Of a DNA stretch of 64,000 nucleotides, positions 12,515 through 21,959 are shown piece after piece. The notes under the pieces were generated by a model that made no database searches, had not been told where the DNA came from, and worked only from the letters and a program-made list of their open reading frames with translations. This stretch comes from Ceratothoa steindachneri. Its lineage: Eukaryota > Arthropoda > Malacostraca > Isopoda > Cymothoidae. The position numbers and the translations under genes were made by a program. Where the stretch lies: NCBI GenBank assembly GCA_963969495.1, contig OZ018338.1, positions 45,453,206-45,517,205 of the forward strand, written 5' to 3'. Every line of letters begins with the position of its first letter. The first letter of the stretch is position 1.

Positions 12515-13228
12515 TCAAATGGTCCGCGCAGCTTCAAAGTTTTCATCTGCTATGGGAAGATTCTCAATTAATGATAAAGCCCTATCTTCAAGGTATGCCT
12601 TGAGGTAAACTAACTTGATTGAGTTCTTCAAACCTTCAACACTATTAATGGCATTGAAAAAAGAAGCCTTAAATCTAAAAAACATAAATGGGTCTTGCTC
12701 GTTTTTTCCACAGTGGCTAATTTTGAGTTCAGGCAACTGAACTTTAAAACCTGGTATAGACTGAGAAGTGGAGATGGGGTTATTATGACTGCTACTACTA
12801 GTATTGCTGCTAGGAGAATTTGGTTCTATTAATTTAGATTCTAGAGTGCTAATACAGGATAGTATTCTATCATTGTACTCATTATCCAGCTCTGACAATT
12901 CTTCCAACTCAACATCTATTGCCTCTTCCCCTAGTTCTTTTAATGAAGTAATGTACAAATAGTGGACAATTTGGGCTTTCTGAAGAGCCTCAAACTTTTC
13001 TTGAATGAAGGCTATTATATTTTTGAGGTATTGAGGAGTGAGGCTTTCTTCGGGTTTTTTGAGGACATTCCTAGTTATTTTAGTTAGGAAAATTTTTATG
13101 AACCTCAACTCCTCCTTGGTTGATACTTTTACAGACATATTAAATATAATAGCGCACAAAAATACAAAGATTATACACATAAAATAATACACAAAAATTG
13201 GACAAGGGAAAGGATCCGCCAAGAACAT
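12515..13228 (-). pseudogene. BEL/Pao Gag, N-terminal part
   Basis: A 237-codon open frame just inside the 5' LTR. The likely start is the Met at 13138 (M-S-V-K-V-S-T-K-E-E), because the 30 codons before it are hydrophobic and unlike Gag. The region is helical and charged, with a run of Ser/Asn near the middle and then V-Q-L-P-E-L-K-I-S-H-C-G, the conserved stretch before the Gag dimerisation domain (P-F-x-x-F-R-F-K-A-S-F). Gag forms the particle that packages element RNA. The frame ends at a stop near 12515; the next Gag piece begins near 12424. Confidence 0.8.
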
Positions 13229-13332
13229 GAAATAGAAACTTTGCTGATGGGAAATGTTTGGTTATGGTGCAGCAATCTTAATCCTAACAAGGAAATAGGA
13301 TGCTGCAATAAGTTGAATTCTTCGACTTAATT
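13229..13332 (-). other. BEL/Pao leader between 5' LTR and Gag; no clear primer-binding site
   Basis: About 100 bp of untranslated leader. Directly after the LTR end the minus strand reads aaattaagtcgaagaattc, and no TGG-initial tRNA-complementary primer-binding site is evident. Confidence 0.5.
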
Positions 13333-13634
13333 TGTTTAATTGAAGTTAACTGCTATATGTATAAAGAAAGAATAACAACGACACCCACCTCAGAAAAAGA
13401 ATGTAATAAGCTGCTTGTCGAAGAATTCTACCTTCAATGGTTTTTCAAACTACGCAACGTAATCTTCCGTTCTTCTTCCTTCTGCCAGCCAGCTCCGTCT
13501 TCACCTCCGCTTTTTGTATGGGTGCTCTCCACATAGATTAAATGAAAACACTGTGTCAGAGAGGTAAGGAGCCGGATAGGAAAAGAAGAGAGGTGGGTGT
13601 CCGTAAAACTTTATAGTGAAAAATATTTCAAACA
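13333..13634 (-). repeat. 5' LTR of the BEL/Pao element
   Basis: A 302-bp partner of 6692-7003. On the minus strand it starts TGTTTGAAATATTTTTCAC and ends ...AACA. The shorter length comes from small deletions, for example the missing ttttgctaga present in the other LTR. By eye the two LTRs differ at several percent of positions, so the insertion is not brand new. Confidence 0.88.
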
Positions 13635-15169
13635 CCGACTAAAACAAAAGCGGTGTGTCCAGATCAAGGACTAGAATAATTATTGGCCTAGACTATGAGC
13701 AATTCTACGACATATATTGTTGACAGTGTATGTAATATTATTTTGAATTTTAAGATGCATCGCATGTTTACTCGATGTTGATTTACAAATTATAGTAAAG
13801 TCCAAAACTAATGAAAAAACTACTAAGATTTACATTTCATAAAACGGCGAAATAATAAAAGTATTTGAAGAAAGCATACATAAAAAACAGAAAACGATAA
13901 CTTATAACTTCAAGTTTACGCCGAAAACATAAGAATCACTTCTGAATCTTATGTAAACATATTACAGAACATTTTCTTTTTGGTGTACTCATGAAAACCC
14001 TGCATTTAATTCATAATAATACACGCCTATGTATTGCACTCCCTGGAAACACGGAACGATGCGACAGATGGTGCTAAAGTATCATTTCGAGACAGCAGCC
14101 TGAATTTAACGGAAAGTTCCCCAGTACTTGAATCTTAATATGTCTCTCTAGACTGGCTCACGCCGCTTGAGAAGTGTGACTCTTAACACACCTCTCTGAT
14201 AAGAAACCAATCACAAGTTGTTTTTACCACCCCTATGCATTCATTCTCGTGATCTAATGATAAACGTGGAATCCAAACAACCGGTTTCTACAGTGTATAG
14301 TAGCCACCGGGCAGTCGACGTAAGGCGGGATTCCAAACTGGAATTGAATCCGATATGGCCTAATTTTCCTAAAATTGGATGCGGTGCTATTCCTAGGTAA
14401 AAATTATAAAGCGGCTAAGTTTGACTTTGCTACTGCATATATCCTGGGATTGCTGAAAATGTGTTTTTTTAATAACAAATTAATAAAAATCTGATCTGAT
14501 GGGTCTAACATGTAAGGCATCTTTAGTATACAAGAATCTAGTTAAGAAAGAACTGATTACCTCTTTCATCGGGAGCCTGTCAGCCCGTTTTCCTTGAGAA
14601 AAATGCTCCGTGAGACATAAAACCTGTGAATCAGTTTTTAGATCAGGAAAATATCGATTTGATGAGCTGACCTCTGCAGAATACTGATTTAAGGCGGATG
14701 TAATCCTATGAGAGATACCTGGTGAGAAGTTTATGCTTGCAAACTGAAGAATGTTAAGGATATCTAGCAGAGAATGGAATAAAATCAAGCTAGGGTAACG
14801 CGAGAAATTGGTGAAATCTTGCGGAGGAAGCTGTGCTCAAATTAATCAGAATTAGAGTCGGCATAATTTGATAATGATTATGAGATAATAATTTCGTTTT
14901 CTGGTTATTGTTACATTTATACTCGGCATTTCTAGTTTTTAAGGCATTTACTGTCGTCATAACTGTTTTTATCTGTTGTTCTATGGAATGTTACTAGGAC
15001 AATATCAGATACAAATTCCAAAGAATATTCTGTGCAATTTTCATAGAAATAAAAAAGTATTTTCAAGTTAATGTAGATTTGGGTATTTTGTGCTCTAGTT
15101 TTCGATGGTGCTATTTTTTCTCATTGGATTATCTAGAGTAATCATTATCATCAAACAAGTTTGCAAAGA
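13635..15169. other. Region without a recognised gene
   Basis: Contains the inverted dispersed-repeat copy at 13915-14030. A 102-codon minus frame (14788-14480) and a 60-codon plus frame (14218-14400) have ordinary amino-acid composition but no motif I recognise. I leave them uncalled. Confidence 0.4.
13915..14030 (-). repeat. Dispersed repeat, copy 2 (inverted relative to 4960-5065)
   Basis: The reverse complement contains gggttttcatgagtacacc, gtttacataagattcagaag and an upstream tattatgaattaaatgc, matching 4960-5065. The two copies are about 9 kb apart and in opposite orientation, flanking the BEL/Pao element. Confidence 0.75.
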
Positions 15170-15870
15170 AATATGGAGAACAATCAAAAGTATCTACTAA
15201 GCCTTTTCAGATGGCAAAATGGGAACGCTTATGGCTAAGGGATTTCAAATTAAAACTAACATTTTATAATTTATTAGTTACTTGGATGGCACTCATGAGT
15301 TATTAAACGTAGAAAAGGTGCTTCTATATTTTTCAATTATAAGCACCTTCTTTTCTGTCGTGTTGTTAATATTGGTGCCTACGTTGAAGTAAATGAAGCG
15401 ATTGTTCACAAAAATAATGTATTATATGAAGCAATAACAAACAACATGATGTGTTAAGAAACAACGTCTATCGATGAATTTAATGAAGATGCTTTCTCTT
15501 ATGTCATTGTGGCAGATAATTTATTTGCATTTTCTTGGCAAGAAATTTTGGATAAACAAAAAGAAGTTTACACATAACTACCGCCATTTTTGTACTCGTT
15601 AGTACATAAGATCTGCATTAAGAATTTTAAGTAACAAATGGCGAATATTCCATCTGACAATAAATTTTGAGGAGTTTAGAAGAATACTATCTAAAGTATG
15701 TTAGATAAATATGTCAAGGGTTGAGAGGGTGGAACTTTAAGGAAACTCTTACAGTTGATGAGTTTGCATATATAAAGTATGCTATGTAAAGTATAGGAAC
15801 AAAGGCATCTATTTAAATTAGTTTGTCAGGCAAGAAGGTGAAATGGAAAGTTAATGCCGTATAATTTTAA
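15170..15870 (+). pseudogene. PIF/Harbinger-type transposase relic (DDE_4 domain)
   Basis: No long open frame exists here, but reading across breaks gives the Harbinger transposase blocks in order. E-I-W-R-T-I-K-S-I-Y lies near 15170. Next comes K-G-F-Q-I-K-T-N-I-L, then Y-L-D-G-T-H-E near 15280 (the family's I/L-D-G-T/K-H with the first catalytic Asp). N-Y-K-H-L-L-F-C-R-V-V-N-I-G-A-Y near 15340 corresponds to N-Y-K-x-F-F-S-I-V-L and the following D-x-G-A-x-G strand. S-Y-V-I-V-A-D-N-L-F near 15500 holds the second Asp. N-Y-R-H-F near 15580 and L-R-I-L-S-N-K-W-R-I-F-H near 15620 match the family's N-Y-R-L-S-R-A-R and F-G-I-L-x-x-R-W-R block. This cut-and-paste enzyme works with a Myb-like partner, which I do not see. 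Several stops make it a dead copy. Confidence 0.65.
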
Positions 15871-16639
15871 TTGCTTTGGGTCTTATCTATTTTACCACCA
15901 CATTTTTAGTGGAATCAGAAAGGATTCTCTTTATCTTTTTAAAACATAACGTGAATTTTTATCCCTTTTAAACCTAACATAACTTTAATTTATTTCATAT
16001 TACCATTACATTGTTGACAGGCTGACGCCTGGTTAAATATTGAAGTTATGTAGGTTAAAAACGATACATTTCTTGCCTAGAAGACGCATAGCCAATAGAT
16101 ATTGAGGCTAAGCTACAGTAGTAAAAAAACCAGGTGAAGTTAGGTGACGTTAATCTATTAAGGGAGTTTATACATTAAGGGCGATGCTCTTGTTAGACTT
16201 AACACCTCAAAGGAAAAAAAACATTTATTAATTGTCATATAGAGAATAAAATTAAAAATATCTTAACTCTTTCACTCTTGCATTATAAAAGGGTTAAGAA
16301 CAAAAGTCTCTGGCCAGAATTTATTTCAAATAAAGAGTTTCTGAGAATATTGAAATAATATTTTGATAAATAAACGTACAATGGAGTGTCCTCATTTAAG
16401 GACAGCTTGAGATGAAGAGTGAAAAAGTGTGTAATATTTGACGTTCTCCTGAGATATAGGATGAAAATAACTTTTCTTTTCTTGCAGAAGAATATATTCT
16501 AAAAAGAATTGAACTTTTAATTAAAATAGATTTCCTTAGTTCCAAAGCAAACAATACCTCTAGAATGGAGTAAGTTCATGATTATCAATAATCCTTAGTA
16601 TAAATGCAGTATATTGCAAAAATTAATTGTGTTAAAATA
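15871..16639. other. AT-rich stretch, no gene seen
   Basis: No coding signal on either strand. The sequence lies between the Harbinger relic and the C-terminus of the piggyBac relic and may include the ends of either element. Confidence 0.4.
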
Positions 16640-17350
16640 ATAATGAAGAAGTGTTTTTATTGTACATGAAATTGTTTTAAACAATTACGCTCTTTCAGAA
16701 GACATAGCGGAATGTTACATTTAGAACAGACTCTACGCGTTTTTCCTTTGCATTCTTTAAGTTTACATCTTGCAGCATTAGCTGTTTTAGTGGCTTTAGG
16801 CTAGTGTGCCACGTTATCATACCGTACATCAACGACTGGACGGCTGGATGGAAGATTGCGCTGATGAATGTTTCCTCCATCGTTGTTCTCAGTGTTGGTG
16901 CTTATCCTTGGACGTCCTGGAGTATGTTTTGCTACTTGATACTGAAGAATTAAAGCCTCAGCAATGTTGCATCTGAATTCCAGTCAATTCATCTGTTTCT
17001 TTATTGACTCAATTGAATGGTAGTTTTTTGTATTCAAGGCAAGCATTACATACTGCCACATCCAAGAAATAAAATATTACACGCAAAGTCCATTTTTTTT
17101 TATCGAATATTATTTCTGTAGAGAGAGACCAAGAAATACATTTTGTCAACACCACCCATGTGGTGATTAAAAGCATGTATTACTTAGGGACAGTATATAG
17201 AAACATGCTGATTGATGATTTATCCCACATTTTTGCCATTACTACTGGATGTTTGCCAACAAATAAAGAGGCTAACTGTACGATGTTATTATTAACCCAT
17301 TTTACTACCACCAGGTGATCAGATTTTTCTTTCATTTCATCAATCGTTCC
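16640..17350 (-). pseudogene. piggyBac-type transposase, C-terminal half
   Basis: Read on the minus strand from 17350, the blocks run I-D-E-M-K-E-K-S-D-H-L-V-V-V, then K-W-V-N-N-N-I-V-Q-L-A-S-L-F-V-G (the W-x-D-x-K-x-V-x-L-x-S-x-F block). After a shift come H-M-G-G-V-D-K-M near 17160 (third catalytic Asp) and S-L-Y-R. Then K-K-W-T-L-R-V-I-F-Y-F-L-D-V-A-V-C-N-A-W, a piggyBac hallmark, appears near 17090. The C-terminal cysteine-rich zinc domain is present near 16770-16690 (V-C-S-K-C-N-I-P-L-C). Stops and shifts show that it is dead. It is separated from its N-terminal half by a 1.7-kb LTR insertion. Confidence 0.85.
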
Positions 17351-19071
17351 TGTGGAGGAATAAAAGAGTAAAGAAATTTTTCCCCCTGACTTCCTGAGTT
17401 CGCCGTTGACCGCTCTAAATTCGTATGCCCTATATATACCTCGAAAATTAGAACAATGGAAAGGGCATTAAGTGGGCATCGCGACTTCGGGCTATAGAAC
17501 CTTATCGCGACCAAGGCAATTAAGGATATCTGTTGGCGATGAATCTCTCTCCCCGTCTAGATAAATTTAGGGTATATATTCAATTGTGTCTGAAGCTGCC
17601 GTCCAGTACGTTAGCCGTAAGGGAATAACACATTTGTTTATTAGTCAGTTTTTAAATTCTTCGTTCGAAATTTGCTTTTTGGGGCTTTTTATATCATATT
17701 ATTGCAAATTTTATGCACTTTTTTATGGTATATTATACATTCGGGGAAAATTTTTCTTAGATATTTAAAGTAATTTGTGAAAAAACAAACAAAACTACAC
17801 CATTGATTTTTACATCATATTCTTGAAAATTGTATGCACTTTTTGTTTTATCAACATGACTATAACATAGTGGAAATTATGATAATTCAAAATTGTATAC
17901 AGTCATGGAAATTCTCCGTAGTCTTTTAAAGTTAATTATGAAAAAAATGAAAGACTATAACATGCAATTTTAAATATTTGCTTAAAAATGCGGCGCCTAA
18001 GAACTGGTTTATATTTTTAGCTTCATTCTAATATAGATTGAGCCAAATTACAGGGCATTCAGAACACCACTTCTATTTACCTAACACCCCCTTTTCCAAA
18101 TGAGAACAAAACGTTTAGTTGACCTTGCCCGAAAAATATATGTTTTAGTCCACCATTAACACAAATTTTAAAGAAACTTAAGAAAAACGATTTCAAATGA
18201 TAACTATATCATATCTGCATTTTTTGGTCGTGAATTGAGTTCGAATGCTCAATTTTTAGTAATTCTATAGCCAGGAAGTCTGAAAAAACTCCCTGTTTCT
18301 CAAGAACGTTGCCATAGGTTATTTATATTTTGGCTGCAATAAAAGGACTTTTAATGAGCTTTAATTTTTTATATGATAATCTAACCTAATAAAAAGTTGA
18401 AAAAATGAATGTGGTATCCACCTAACATCTTCGTTAGTTGAGAGGGAATCGTCTACATTCTCATCCAGAGAAGAATTCAGTGATTGTTGAAAGCTATAAA
18501 AGGGCTAGTCGTCACTCAGTGTTGTTCATGGAAATAGTTAGGCGCGCTTTAACCGTTCTCACCGGGACATCTGATTTTAAGGATCGGAAAAGCCATACCC
18601 GAAGCGCTCTCCGTTTGCCTCTTAGGGATAAGAGCCCCCGCCCCCCCTACACAAAAAAATTTCAGTTTCCTGAAGTTAAATTGAGCGTCTCGTGAGACGC
18701 CTACAAGTTCAAGGTCAAACTTACCTACCTGGTTTTACTCAAACCTCAAGGATCCCCTTTGCTCTAGAACTTGCATAATTGTAAAATGATTACCTAATTA
18801 ATTATCCTTCGGTTCAAATTTAATTTATAGTGTTAATCATCTTAGCAGCGAACCATCAATATCTAATTGCATTGCCGTTTAACTTGCCCTATATGTATAT
18901 GTAATCTTTAGTCCTATTAAAGCATAATTTTGTAGCCGTAGTTGAATATTCCTTGGCCTAGGAACTGTGTGTTTAAAACACGCTTAGAACTATCTCCAGG
19001 TGGAGCCTTAATTTCGGTCGGTCAGTAGGCCAGTGTGCGTATAAAGGCGTGCTTCCGGTCATACCACGACA
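17351..19071 (+). mobile_element. Solo LTR (about 1.72 kb) inserted in the piggyBac relic
   Basis: The segment starts tgtggagg and ends gtcataccacgaca; these last 14 bases are identical to the end of the solo LTR at 48594-49600. The ends are TG...CA type. The piggyBac protein alignment resumes exactly on either side. The flanking five bases are gttcc (17346-17350) and gtttt (19072-19076), which would be a target-site duplication with two C-to-T differences. Inside are a TATA-like ctataaaaggg near 18497 and AT-rich sequence after it. A small frame at 18438-18695 has no motif. No internal retrotransposon genes are present, as expected after LTR-LTR recombination. The internal AT-rich part (17.6-18.4 kb) makes it longer than the 1.0-kb relative. 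Confidence 0.65.
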
Positions 19072-19608
19072 GTTTTCCCCCCCTTTTTTTTCATTTCTTT
19101 ATCTGTCTCAAGAGGATATTTGGCATCACGATTTTTAATATTGTACCTGCACTATAAATTTTCCTACCTTCAAGTTTAGTTATCAGAGGGAGGCTTGTGA
19201 AAAAGTTATCAAAATATAGTTTGAAGTTATTATTAATTGGAAATATCTTTGCTAATTCCAAAACAGTTCCGACACTTGGGTGTTTTTACCGTGATAAACT
19301 AAGAAGTTGTAAACTATACCGGAAGTTCCGCAGAGCACGGAAACTTTGACTCCCCAATACTTTGGCTTACTTTTCTTCGTCTTAACATCATGGAGCAGCA
19401 GTTCCTCTTCTGGTAACTAACTTCCTGACTGGTCTTCCTCTTTTGATTCTTTATGGCAGTCAGAAAGTGGTGGGTACACATACAGGGCCTCATCTTCATC
19501 AGATAATTTTTCTACATCTGAACCAAGATCTTCTGTATTGCTTATAATATCGTTATAGGCCACATAACGTCTCTGAAATCCACTGCGCGAAGAGACTGCA
19601 CACTGCAA
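19072..19608 (-). pseudogene. piggyBac-type transposase, N-terminal and middle part with internal deletion
   Basis: The frame 19608-19417 opens with M-Q-C-A-V and an acidic stretch (D-V-E-K-L-S-D-E-D-E-A), as is common at piggyBac N-termini. It is followed directly by T-K-K-S-K-P-K-Y-W-G-V-K-V and C-G-T-S-G-I-V-Y-N-F-L-V-Y-H-G-K, a middle block of the family. After a frameshift near 19280 comes N-N-F-K-L-Y-F-D-N-F-F-T-S, with the second catalytic Asp, then K-I-Y-S-A-G-T. About 200-250 residues that normally lie between the acidic start and the K-P-x-K-x-G block, including the first catalytic Asp, are absent. The protein then runs into the LTR insertion at 19071 and continues at 17350. Confidence 0.8.
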
Positions 19609-20230
19609 AACGTCTTCTCACCTATAATAAGAAAATGGAATGAAAAAGTACATGAAAAGGAAAACACAGAGGCCTATAGGCAAAAACAAGCCGTCATCAT
19701 TCAAATAACGAAACAGGCAATTAACGTGCAACTTCAGCCGGAAGCATACTGCCGACATCTCAGTGTCTCCAAGTTCACCGCTGTTAAAAGAAGCCCGTTT
19801 TCAAACTTGATTTTCCTTTGCCTCCTTTGCCAGAGAACTAGATCGGAGCAACAAATAGTCAGAACCAATCTGAGCCCTCCAATTTTATAATTTTCTTGTA
19901 GTACTTAGTTTCCCCTTAAAAATTTCTCGCGCCAGGATTGACCAATTTTTTTAATACTTATGTTCGCGTAGAAATACTATATATAATGTCCACTTGAGAT
20001 GGACATGCTACTCGACTGATCTGGTTGCCTTAGTAAGTCTGCTTACCGCTCCTCACCATATTTAGTTCTAAATTTTGCGAACTGAACTTTTGTGAAAGAA
20101 TTGATATTGTGTGACTCGCTTCGAAGGGTGAATATAAGAACTGGGTAAAGGTGAAAAAGCACGATAAGTTTGAAAAGGTGAACCACTGGTATTCGATTTA
20201 GAAAAGTGAGGGGCGAAATCTTTACTCCTT
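19609..20230. other. No gene seen
   Basis: Upstream flank of the piggyBac relic; it may contain that element's end. No motif is seen on either strand. The minus frame at 20271-20068 looks accidental. Confidence 0.4.
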
Positions 20231-20399
20231 CGTGGAGACAAAGCCCAAGGCCTCAACTGGCCCACCCGCAAGCCTGAAGGAAGGAAACATCAAGGTAAGG
20301 TTATATAAAAGTACTTGGACATTGGCCCCTATTTCTCTCCCCTACCCTCTTTTTTATAAAACGCCTATAATTGTACAGATATATTTATACATACACATG

Positions 20400-21910
20400 T
20401 CGTATCTTGCGATAGGATGCAGGAGAGATAAGGAAGACTCTCCGTATCACTCTTCGGGTCTTCTCGGAGGGCCCGAAACCAGACAGGGAAAAGGTTTTTG
20501 AAAAAGTATATGTATCCTTACACATCGCACTCGTTAGACTAATAGACTTGCATAATGCTTACTCGGCCATTTGCATGAGGGAGGCCAATTGTGAAGCCTT
20601 GAGCTCAAGCAAAGTCGTTGAATTCCTAAAGACCATCAATCTAAAACCGAGCACAACGCCACAAATAAAAACACACCGCAGATTTATCTGCAGGCGCCTA
20701 GACCCCTGGGTTGGGAGCCACTCGAAAGAGGACATTAAAAAGGAAATCGAACAGAACCACTAATAGGCAAAGGTATCATAGGTCATTAAGTTTAAACAAT
20801 ACACGCACGTATTTAAGGTGGTATTCGAAGACACGGCTATGGCACAAAAAGCTAAGGAAAATGGTTTACTTCTCTTCAACGTAAGAGTCTGCCCAGAGCA
20901 GAGGAAACGTAAAGAGTTTGTCGACCTTCAAATGTGTTTCCGGTGCTACAAGTACAGCAAACACACCACTTCCAACTACTCTGAGAAGAAAGAATTAATG
21001 CTATGCTATATATGTGCCGGTCGCGACCATTTTTGGCGTGACTGTAAAAATACCACCCCCAAATGTTTAAATTGCGAAGGCCCCCACCGGTCTATGTATA
21101 TGGCATGTCTGGTCAAAAAACGGGAAATACAAATACAAACCCAATTGAAACGCAAAACAGATGATAAGAAAGCCAATTTGACTTACGCGAAAGTAGCAAA
21201 AGCCGCCTTTGCCGAGACGAACAGCCAGAAGAATTAGCTACACATCGAAAACGAACATTCAACGAAAATAATGTGCTGCATTTACTATGTATACATTGCG
21301 AACATTACACGCCTAGGTACCTTTGCCACGGAGGTCAATCGCATGCTCGTACAGAACGGGCTGCAGGAGATGTGGTTCCACGACAACGCTTCTTCAGTGG
21401 AGGTTATGTGAATAAGCGTAGCCCCTCAATGACAAGAAACGTGCCAAAAGTGCCAACACCACAGAACACAGCCATCTTACGAGGCCCCCGCCACTTTCAC
21501 CCCCAAAAGACACTACAGTTACAACAAACACACAGTTACACACAATAACCAAGGAAGCAGTGCGACCCAAGGAGACCAGGTCTCCACGATCGAGGAAAAT
21601 CTCAAAAACTCGTGGCCCAAGGTCTACCTCCTCATCACAGGGAAGGGAACACTAGTTAAAATATCACGCAAAAGTTTTCAACTAAAATTATATGCTCCCG
21701 AATCTGCTCCATTTGCAACTGAAATCGATTCCCGCGAAGTATCGGAGGGTCTTACGACCGGAAGATACAAGTGGGAGTGCTCAGATGAGGTTCCGAAGCG
21801 GCAGGTTGAGGAGGCTCTTGCCCAAAATATGATCAAACTGATCACGGACTGCTTCCACACGATAACGGACACCGAAAATAGGAAAAAAAGAAACGGCAGG
21901 GAGCGCACCT
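20400..21910 (+). pseudogene. LINE ORF1 with zinc knuckles (main family, copy 2)
   Basis: Pieces of one ORF1 lie in order. 20548-20763 includes R-R-L-D-P-W-V-G-S-H-S, a block shared with the copies at 26.0, 32.7 and 39.4 kb. 20818-21237 follows with N-V-R-V-C-P-E-Q and three zinc knuckles: C-F-R-C-Y-K-Y-S-K-H (its last Cys changed to Tyr), C-Y-I-C-A-G-R-D-H-F-W-R-D-C, and C-L-N-C-E-G-P-H-R-S-M-Y-M-A-C. A lysine-rich tail with T-Y-A-K-V-A-K-A ends at a stop near 21237. Broken downstream pieces continue to about 21910. ORF1 proteins bind element RNA in the particle. ORF2 of the same copy begins about 70 bp later. Confidence 0.82.
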
Positions 21911-21959
21911 AGCCCAGTACACCTCATGGGGCTAAAGCGTCTACTTTAATCCCACACAC

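Noticed and set aside
6692..13634. Full-length active BEL element with target-site duplication
   Set aside because: Flanking bases (acctt on the left, ccgac on the right) do not match, and four of five coding domains are broken.
14480..14788. 102-codon minus-strand frame as a gene
   Set aside because: No recognised motif, no neighbouring coding signal, and the length is possible by chance in 64 kb.
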